Source: Chitinispirillaceae bacterium
GTDB lineage: Bacteria; Fibrobacterota; Chitinivibrionia; Chitinivibrionales; Chitinispirillaceae
Reading direction: 5' to 3'
Length of the DNA stretch: 11,063 bases
Assembly (NCBI GenBank): GCA_016926315.1
Contig: JAFGOU010000085.1
Span: 1 to 11,063, forward strand
Shown: piece after piece, positions 1 through 5,814 of the stretch
Numbering within the stretch: the first letter of the stretch is position 1
How the letters are laid out: the number at the start of each line of letters is the position of its first letter
Translations under genes and position numbers: made by a program
Notes under the pieces: generated by a model
Databases searched by the model: none
Told to the model about the DNA's origin: nothing
Seen by the model: only the letters and a program-made list of their open reading frames with translations

Positions 1-371
1 ATAAAATTCTCGGCACCAGGGCCACGATTCCGGTGGACGGTGTCTGCGCCCGGGTGAGCACGATGCGCTGCCACAGCCAGGGGTTGACCATCAAGCTGAC
101 GAGGGACCTGCCGGTCGATGAGATCGCCGCTATCCTGGCTTCGGACCATGAATGGGTCAAAGTGGTGCCAAACACCAGGGAAGCCACTCTCAGGGAGCTC
201 TCTCCTGCCGCGGTTTCGGGCCTTCTGACCGTTCCGATCGGCCGATTGCGCAAAATGACCATGGGGCCGGAATACGTCGCCGCGTTTACCGTGGGCGACC
301 AGCTCCTCTGGGGCGCTGCCGAACCGGTGCGGAGAATGCTCCGGATCACGCTGGAGCATACTGGAAAGTGA
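1..371 (+). CDS. asd: Aspartate-semialdehyde dehydrogenase, C-terminal part (5' end outside window)
   Basis: This is the C-terminal third of aspartate-semialdehyde dehydrogenase, which reduces aspartyl phosphate to aspartate semialdehyde with NADPH in the cytoplasm. That step is common to lysine/diaminopimelate, threonine and methionine synthesis. The frame is open from base 3 and ends at TGA 369-371. The segment [10 protein letters not shown] (codons from base 51) matches the conserved stretch that in the E. coli enzyme holds Arg267 and His274, which bind substrate and act in catalysis; both are present here, spaced as in E. coli. Further on, [30 protein letters not shown] and [20 protein letters not shown] follow the family's C-terminal sequence almost residue for residue. 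The version is the proteobacterial-like one. The active-site cysteine region lies outside the window. No clear terminator follows in the 119-nt gap before the next gene. Confidence 0.95.
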   Translation, partial: KILGTRATIPVDGVCARVSTMRCHSQGLTIKLTRDLPVDEIAAILASDHEWVKVVPNTREATLRELSPAAVSGLLTVPIGRLRKMTMGPEYVAAFTVGDQLLWGAAEPVRRMLRITLEHTGK

Positions 372-490
372 CCTTTCCCCAGTCACCATCTGACGGTGCC
401 GCTCCTTCGCGTAATACGTCGCCCGTCCATTCCCCATAGTGTATTTTAACCGGAAATTTCGGACCAACCTTTACCCAGAGGCGACGCTGC

Positions 491-3436
491 ATGCCGCGGT
501 TAAGCGACCTGTTGTCGGAACAACTAAAGAAACAACTCTTTTCCGATGTGAAAAAACGCGCTCCGGCTTCCGCACGGCGGCAGGATCCGGAGCGTTTGCA
601 TAACCACGGACGCGAACCGGCGAAACGTGATGCGGCTCCTGCCGTTCCGATCCCCGATTTCGTGGCAATCGACGTGGAGACCACGGGACTCGATTTCAGC
701 CGCGACCGGGTGATCGAAGTCGGGGCGGTACAATTCATCGCGGGCAAACCGGGCCGTGAGTTCGCTGCGTTTGTCAACCCCGGGGTGCCGATTCCCGATA
801 CCATCACCGAACTCACCTCAATTTCCAACAGCGACGTCGCAACCGCCCCGCCCTTTTCCGCCATTGCGGACGCTCTCATCGCCTTTGTCAACGACCTGCC
901 GCTCTGTGGCCATCAGGTCGACTTTGACCTGAACTTTCTGAACAGGGAGCTTGAACGGGCGGGGAAAAAACCGTTCGGCAAGCAGAGCCTCGATACGGTC
1001 ATGCTTTCCAAAATCATCCTTGAATCAGGCAGGCGTTACTCCCTCAAATCGGTTTCGAAATCACTTGAAGTCACGCTCGACAACGCCCACCGCGCTCTCC
1101 ATGACGCCAAAGCGTCGGGAGAGGTTGCTGTTGCGCTCATCCCCCGGCTGGCCGACCTTCCGATCGCGGTCCGACAGACCATGGCAGCCGCAGCGCCGGC
1201 ATCATTTCTTAAAGGGTTGATTTTTAAATCATTAGGAAATACCCATCCCGCAGTCAGAGTGCGGACAAACGCTCAAGTCGTTAGTTTAAATAAACTTTCG
1301 CTCCCGGAAAAAATGGCGGTAACTCATCGGGATGAGATCATCTCGGTATTTTCCGAAGGCGGGTCCCTGTCAAAACTCATGCCCTCTTTTCTGCAGCGAA
1401 AAGCTCAGCTCGATATGGCCATTGAAGTGACGGATGCGCTTAACACGCAATCATTCCTCATTGCAGAAGCCGGAACCGGTACGGGAAAATCACTGGCCTA
1501 TCTTGTCCCTGCCGCGAAATGGGCTGTGGAAAACAGGACACGGGTCATTGTTGCCACCAGAACCAGAAACCTCCAGGATCAGCTTGTTTCCAAAGAGTTA
1601 CCGCTTTTATCATCGATCGTTGGAAGCGATTTTCGCCACACCGTTCTCAAAGGCCGCTCGAATTACCTCTGCCTCAGCCGGTGGGAGCAGCTACTGCGCG
1701 GCGAAGCCGGAAACATGTCGCTGCGCGAACGGTATGCGATTCTTCCGCTCATACCCTGGGTTGAACAAACCGCTACCGGAGATATCGAGGAGCAGAACCA
1801 GTTCAATCCGCGATGGTTTGCCAAAATCTGGGACCTGATCTCTGCGGAAAGCCACGGCTGCCATGGCAGGCGTTGCCCTCTATTCAAATCGTGCTTTCTT
1901 CAGCAGGCGCGCACAAAGGCGCTCGGCTCTCATATCGTTGTTATTAATCACGCACTGTTTTTTTCGGAAATGTGTGCAGGCACCTCGTTTTTGGGCAGGA
2001 TCGGCACCATTATATTCGACGAAGCCCATCATCTTGAATCAAGCGGACATACCTATTTGCGCGTCGAGCTGGATTCCAACCGGTCATCGCTGTTCATGGA
2101 GGAGCTCAACAGCCTCGTACAGGCAATCGGCACCATCAAGGAGAGCAGCGATATTCTGGATCGCGGCAGGGAGGTCAAGTCCCATCTCAAGCAGGTACGT
2201 AAACGGTCGCAGGCGTTCCTGCAATCGATCGGCGATTGGGCAAAAAGGAAAAAACAGGGCGCCATTCCTCCCGAGTACCAGATCCGCTACGGCGAGAATG
2301 ATTTTTCCTCAGACGTCGAAGCGCTCGCCTTTGCCAATACCCTTGACACCCTTAAAGACCAGCTTCATGAATTGAAGCAGAAAATCGCCGCTTCGCCCCT
2401 GCCCGAACGCGTTATCGAGCCGGTCGGTGAAAAAGTGCTCTCCTGTCAGGAGCGTACCTCCCAGCTTTCCGCGGACCTGCGCTATCTCATGGCGGGGCGG
2501 ACCGAGGATCACGCCTTCTGGGCCGAAGGCAACCTTGAAAAAGGGTGGTCGAAACTCTGCGGGGTCCCGCTCGATATCGCGAGCCTGCTTTCTCAGATCT
2601 GGGAGCAGTGCGCAGGATCGGTTATCTTCACCTCGGCAACACTTTCCGTTGCCCGCTCGCCCGATTATTTCTCCCATTCCGTCGGTCTTGCCGGACATAC
2701 GGCCCGGACCGCCATCGCCGTGTTCCCGAGCCCGTTTCGAAAAGAACAGGCGCTCATGGGTGCGGTAAAGAACGGTCCTGACCCCGATGCGCCGGAGTAT
2801 GTCGGCTTTGTCGCTTCCGTCATCCGCGACCTCCACGCGGCGCAGGGAAAAAATGTTCTCGTGCTTTTCACCGCCAACTCGATGCTCTCGGCCGTGTACA
2901 AACTGCTCCGCACCATGCCGGGCATCGACCGCCGCAATATTCTCGCGCAGAACATCTCCGGCGGCAGGTTCGCGCTCCTCGAACAGTTCAAGGAGCAGTC
3001 CCGGATGGTGCTTCTTGGCACCGACAGCTTCTGGGAAGGAATCGACGTTCCGGGGAACGCCTGCGAGATCGTGGTCATGCCGCGCCTGCCGTTCCCGGTA
3101 CCGGTCCACCCGCTGGTGCAGGCGATCTCCGAAAAAATGACCTCCCTGCACGGCGAATCGTTCATGTCGTACGCCATTCCCGAGGCGGTTATCCGTTTCC
3201 GCCAGGGGTGCGGCAGGCTCATCAGGAGCTCCAGCGACCGCGGCGCGCTCGTGGTGCTCGATAACCGCATTGTCAAGAAAAGCTACGGCAGTCGGTTCAC
3301 CAGGTCGATCGACGCCGATTTTCAGACCTTTGAGGACGCGGCCGACATGCTCGCCCGCGTCGGGGCGTTTTTCAACGGCGAGGCCCTCCCGGCCGGAACG
3401 TCCTCGGTCTCCTACGTACCCTTTGACGAGGTGTGA
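491..3436 (+). CDS. dinG: DinG-family Fe-S helicase with N-terminal DnaQ-like 3'-5' exonuclease domain
   Basis: This 981-aa protein fuses a DEDD exonuclease to an XPD/DinG-type superfamily 2 helicase. Exonuclease domain, about residues 55-220: ExoI D61-V-E63-TTGL, ExoII with D146 (DFDLNFL), ExoIII H200-RALH-D205; all five catalytic positions are present (DEDDh type). An AT-rich linker (about 225-290) leads to the helicase: R303/Q306 Q-like motif, Walker A AEAGTGTGKS (K333), DEAH box 510-513, TSATLS 714-719, GTDSFWEGIDVPG 843-855 and QGCGRLIR 905-912. Cys394, Cys457, Cys462 and Cys468, the last three spaced x4 and x5, match the four Fe-S ligands of E. coli DinG. DinG unwinds 5'-tailed duplexes, R-loops and G4-like structures, so a role in repair or replication-conflict resolution is inferred. 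The start is supported by AGAGG at 477-481 and by the exonuclease fold beginning about 55 residues in. lptE follows after 3 nt. Confidence 0.95.
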   Translation: MPRLSDLLSEQLKKQLFSDVKKRAPASARRQDPERLHNHGREPAKRDAAPAVPIPDFVAIDVETTGLDFSRDRVIEVGAVQFIAGKPGREFAAFVNPGVPIPDTITELTSISNSDVATAPPFSAIADALIAFVNDLPLCGHQVDFDLNFLNRELERAGKKPFGKQSLDTVMLSKIILESGRRYSLKSVSKSLEVTLDNAHRALHDAKASGEVAVALIPRLADLPIAVRQTMAAAAPASFLKGLIFKSLGNTHPAVRVRTNAQVVSLNKLSLPEKMAVTHRDEIISVFSEGGSLSKLMPSFLQRKAQLDMAIEVTDALNTQSFLIAEAGTGTGKSLAYLVPAAKWAVENRTRVIVATRTRNLQDQLVSKELPLLSSIVGSDFRHTVLKGRSNYLCLSRWEQLLRGEAGNMSLRERYAILPLIPWVEQTATGDIEEQNQFNPRWFAKIWDLISAESHGCHGRRCPLFKSCFLQQARTKALGSHIVVINHALFFSEMCAGTSFLGRIGTIIFDEAHHLESSGHTYLRVELDSNRSSLFMEELNSLVQAIGTIKESSDILDRGREVKSHLKQVRKRSQAFLQSIGDWAKRKKQGAIPPEYQIRYGENDFSSDVEALAFANTLDTLKDQLHELKQKIAASPLPERVIEPVGEKVLSCQERTSQLSADLRYLMAGRTEDHAFWAEGNLEKGWSKLCGVPLDIASLLSQIWEQCAGSVIFTSATLSVARSPDYFSHSVGLAGHTARTAIAVFPSPFRKEQALMGAVKNGPDPDAPEYVGFVASVIRDLHAAQGKNVLVLFTANSMLSAVYKLLRTMPGIDRRNILAQNISGGRFALLEQFKEQSRMVLLGTDSFWEGIDVPGNACEIVVMPRLPFPVPVHPLVQAISEKMTSLHGESFMSYAIPEAVIRFRQGCGRLIRSSSDRGALVVLDNRIVKKSYGSRFTRSIDADFQTFEDAADMLARVGAFFNGEALPAGTSSVSYVPFDEV

Positions 3437-3439
3437 CAA

Positions 3440-3937
3440 ATGATCAACCGGTTTCTTGCAGTACTGGTAATCCTTTCCGCGGCGCTGTGCGGCTGCATCT
3501 ACACCCTCAGCGGTTCGAGCCTTCCCCCCCACCTCAAGACCGTTGAGGTCCCGCTTTTCGCCAACCAGTCGCTCGAACCCAACATCGCCGACGAGATCAC
3601 CCGCCAGCTATCGAACGATATCGTAGCCGGCAACCTGCTCAAGGTGGTGGAACGAAGCGGCAACGCGGTGATAAACGGCACCGTGACCTCCTATACCAAC
3701 GAGCCTTACACCTTTGGCGCGTCCGAAACCCGCCGGGTCGATGTGCAGCAGTACGTGGTGCGCATAACCGCCGACGTTGAATTCCTCGACGTAAAAAAGG
3801 ATGAACCGATCTACAAGGGACAGGTCACGGGCGAGGGCATTTACGACCTTGCAAGTCAAACCGAACAGGACGGGAAGCAGGCGGCGATCAAGGAGATGGT
3901 TCAGCGGATCATGGCGAATTCGGTGCAGGGATGGTAA
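3440..3937 (+). CDS. lptE: LptE-like LPS-assembly outer-membrane lipoprotein
   Basis: A 165-aa lipoprotein. The N-terminus has one basic residue, a hydrophobic stretch (5-16) and a lipobox-like L16-C17-G18-C19, so Cys19 would be the lipidated residue, followed by Tyr21. The mature part begins YTLSGSSLPPHLKTVEVPLF, which fits the LptE family opening in which C-G-Y is followed by a strand reading 'ihtvaVp.f.N'. A helix EPNIADEITRQLSND comes next, then β-strands (VINGTVTSY, QQYVVRITADVEFLD) and a C-terminal helix. LptE plugs the LptD β-barrel that places LPS in the outer leaflet. It starts 3 nt after dinG, and its Shine-Dalgarno GAGGTG (3428-3433) lies inside the dinG tail, so the two are probably co-transcribed and coupled. 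A glycosyltransferase of LPS-core type follows, which fits an envelope role. Other secreted lipoprotein families with similar β-topology remain possible. Confidence 0.82.
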   Translation: MINRFLAVLVILSAALCGCIYTLSGSSLPPHLKTVEVPLFANQSLEPNIADEITRQLSNDIVAGNLLKVVERSGNAVINGTVTSYTNEPYTFGASETRRVDVQQYVVRITADVEFLDVKKDEPIYKGQVTGEGIYDLASQTEQDGKQAAIKEMVQRIMANSVQGW

Positions 3938-3998
3938 GGTTCTTGTGCATTGCCAACGATCTATCCTTGCAGGTTGAACGTACGTTCGCGGAGGTATC

Positions 3999-4031
3999 AT
4001 GTACCACCCTGTCGATGTAAATGGGATGTAA
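3999..4031 (+). CDS. Possible 10-codon upstream ORF in frame with the glycosyltransferase
   Basis: An ATG at 3999, preceded by GCGGAGG (3988-3994), opens a 10-codon ORF (MYHPVDVNGM) that stops at TAA 4029-4031, only 3 nt before the glycosyltransferase ATG at 4035 and in the same frame. Its ribosome-binding site is better than that of the gene itself. It could be a translational-coupling leader, or the remains of a longer N-terminus cut by a nonsense change. Whether it is translated cannot be told from sequence. Confidence 0.25.
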   Translation: MYHPVDVNGM

Positions 4032-4034
4032 ACC

Positions 4035-4817
4035 ATGGGCGCGGATACCCTACCCGTATCGATATGCATGATCACCAGAAACGAAGAGCGGAAACTGGCG
4101 CAAAGCCTGCAGAGCGTTTCCTGGGCTGACGAAGTCGTCATCGTTGATGATTTCAGCACCGATGCCACGGCAACGGTAGCCGCGACTTTCCCTAATGTGT
4201 CTTTAATACGTCATGCGCTCGTCGGCTTCGGCCACCAGAGAAAATATGCGGCTTCTTTGGCGCATAATGACTGGACCTTTACGCTCGATGCCGACGAGGT
4301 TTTCACCCCGGAATTGAAAGATGAGGTGGCGGCGAAAGTTCATGACAGAAGCGATACCGCGGCCTACCGGGTCAGAAGGAAAAACCTTCATTTCAAAAAA
4401 TTCCATGTCGACACCAACTTCGGCAGCATCAGACTTTTCAGAAAGTCCTTGTATAACTATAAAGAGACCTTTGTCCATGAAAACGTCGATGTCCATGGCC
4501 CGGTCCTCAATTTAAGCGGGCTGCTGCTGCATTACCCGACATCGTTTGAAAGCTACCGGAAGCATTTCGAAATATGCGCTGTCCGATACGGAAAAATGGG
4601 CGGCCTGGAGTACTACCACCGTGGAAGAAGAATCCGTTTCCCCGCCACGGTCTGGAAAATCTGGGGGTTTCCCGCCGCGGTTTTTTTCTGGAAACTCTTT
4701 CGGCAGCAGTATTTCAGGCGGGGAATGGACGGCGTCTGTATTTCGTTGTGCAGCGGAATAAGTTACCACCTCTCCTATAAAGAATTGTACCGTCTTCAAA
4801 AAGAGGGGAAAAAATAG
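4035..4817 (+). CDS. Family 2 glycosyltransferase, WaaE/KdtX-like
   Basis: A 260-aa GT-A fold glycosyltransferase. The opening LPVSICMITRNEE (6-18) is the first strand and turn of GT2 enzymes of the LPS-core WaaE/KdtX group. VVIVDDFSTD (34-43) holds the nucleotide-binding acidic pair D38/D39. TFTLDADE (81-88) is the DxD motif that binds the metal and sugar nucleotide. FVHENV (146-151) matches the group's conserved VHE segment, and a hydrophobic or amphipathic stretch near 205-221 (ATVWKIWGFPAAVFFW) probably contacts the inner membrane. The family adds a hexose to LPS inner core or a related glycan; donor and acceptor cannot be read from the sequence. It lies 97 nt after lptE, consistent with an envelope operon. 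The start at 4035 has a poor Shine-Dalgarno (GGGATG, 4023-4028) and may depend on the upstream mini-ORF. The 3' end overlaps the convergent GH16-like gene by 22 nt. Confidence 0.9.
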   Translation: MGADTLPVSICMITRNEERKLAQSLQSVSWADEVVIVDDFSTDATATVAATFPNVSLIRHALVGFGHQRKYAASLAHNDWTFTLDADEVFTPELKDEVAAKVHDRSDTAAYRVRRKNLHFKKFHVDTNFGSIRLFRKSLYNYKETFVHENVDVHGPVLNLSGLLLHYPTSFESYRKHFEICAVRYGKMGGLEYYHRGRRIRFPATVWKIWGFPAAVFFWKLFRQQYFRRGMDGVCISLCSGISYHLSYKELYRLQKEGKK

Positions 4818-5681
4818 TCCGCCGAAGACGAGGTCGGCAGAAGCACGCATCGCAGACACTCCGCCCCGGTTTTCATTTCCACCAGATACACTCCTTGCGC
4901 CATTTGCGCCGGCAGATCGATCGTATACCGCCCGTCAGGAGAAAACAGCGGCTGCCGCCTGACCAGAAGCTTCCCGTCCACCGTATACAGCGAGAGCGCC
5001 GGACCCAAGGGCCCGCGCCCACCGGTCAGCATCAGCGTCACGCTTGTTCCTGCCGGATGCATAACGGCAGAGAACTCCCTGATGCCGCTTTTTTCCTTTG
5101 CACCGCCGCGCGCTCCCGCGGCTTCCTGGTACACCCTGATATAATCGACCTGCATGGTCTGCGGCAGCGCCGCGGTCACCTGATCGGGATTCGTGATCCC
5201 GAGCGGTGTGCCGCCCACCGCAGCATTGACAAGAAGAAAAAACGGCTGGTGAAACTCGCTGAGGCCCGGCGGCGTTATGTCGATCACCCAGAACTGCTTC
5301 CCGTTGCGAAACGCGCGGACATACCGTTCGTCCCAGGTGATGCCGTACACATGAAAGCTGTCGGCAAGCGGCGTTGGCGAGGTATCGGAAAGCCCGTACG
5401 AGGCGTGGGAGTTGTTCTCGTCGTTAAGCCAGTGCGCGGTGGAGAGCGCGATCCGGTCGTCGATCGCCGCCCCGGACGCACGCATTTTCCGGCCGGCTGG
5501 TGCAGAACTGGAGCTCGTTGTTGCCCCAGCCGCTCGCGCCGGTGCCGGTTTCAAAACGCCAGTGCGTCGTATCCACCGGACCGTCGGTGTTGAACTCGTC
5601 GGACCAGATGAGGTTCCAGTTCTGGGACAAGGCGGGGAGGCAGACCGCAAGGATCAGGAAAGGGATCGTTGACGCTTTCAC
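4796..5681 (-). pseudogene. Broken GH16 glucanase-like gene with sorting-like C-terminus; catalytic core deleted and frame changed
   Basis: Two minus-strand frames together encode parts of one secreted GH16 (laminarinase/lichenase-type) protein. Frame A starts at GTG 5681-5679 behind AGAGGTG and encodes a signal peptide (VKASTIPFLILAVCLPALS) followed by NWNLIWSDEFN, HWRFETGTGASGWGNNELQF and SRPENA, the GH16 N-terminus. Near 5467 the homology moves one nucleotide (+1) into frame B: DDRIALSTAHWLND, SHASYGLSDT, FHVYGITWDE, FHQPFFLLVNAAVGG and PQTMQVDYIRVYQ, the GH16 C-terminal half. The part between, roughly 70-80 residues in relatives and including the catalytic ExDxxE motif, is absent, so no frameshift alone could restore an active enzyme. 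The end (ALSLYTVDGKLL ... GVYLVEMKTG ... RCVLLP) resembles a T9SS type A sorting domain. It lies 133 nt downstream of the 956-aa secreted protein. An assembly error is the main alternative. Confidence 0.85.
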
Positions 5682-5712
5682 CCGCACCTCTGGAAGCAAG
5701 GTAGGAAAGAGA

Positions 5713-5732
5713 CGGCAGGAACCAACCTGCCG
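5713..5732 (-). promoter_or_regulatory. Hairpin between the two minus-strand secreted-protein genes
   Basis: CGGCAGG (5713-5719) and CCTGCCG (5726-5732) form a perfect 7-bp stem with a 6-nt loop. On the minus strand it is followed by TCTCTTTCC, a weak pyrimidine run, so it could be a poor terminator of the 956-aa gene or a leader hairpin of the GH16-like gene, whose GTG lies about 30 nt further on. Confidence 0.4.
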
Positions 5733-5754
5733 CACCCCTGACGTATGCCTGACG

Positions 5755-5770
5755 TGCCGGAAAACCGGCA
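5755..5770. repeat. 6-bp inverted repeat with 4-nt loop
   Basis: TGCCGG, four A residues, CCGGCA: a perfect small hairpin in the 133-nt gap between the two minus-strand genes, about 45 nt after the stop of the 956-aa gene. There is no uridine run on the minus-strand transcript, so termination here would be weak. It may be an RNA 3'-end stabiliser. The same gap holds a second hairpin at 5713-5732. Confidence 0.4.
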
Positions 5771-5814
5771 GTAATGGCCTTTTCTTCGTAACCGTTTGCG
5801 ATAGATTCCAGCCC

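Noticed and set aside
346..891. 181-codon minus-strand frame across the asd-dinG gap
   Set aside because: It is antisense to the start of dinG and its exonuclease motifs, with no supporting motif or ribosome-binding site.
2309..3532. 407-codon open frame on the minus strand, antisense to dinG
   Set aside because: It lies opposite strongly conserved helicase motifs, has the Arg/Gly/Asp-rich composition of a shadow frame in GC-rich DNA, and shows no recognisable motif.
4895..5593. 232-codon plus-strand open frame opposite the GH16-like gene
   Set aside because: Its Arg/Pro/His-rich composition is typical of an antisense shadow; the minus-strand frames carry clear GH16 homology.
5424..5681. 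Programmed frameshift joining the two GH16 frames
   Set aside because: Both frames overlap, but the catalytic core is absent from every frame, so no recoding event would give a functional enzyme. No slippery heptamer was seen at the junction.
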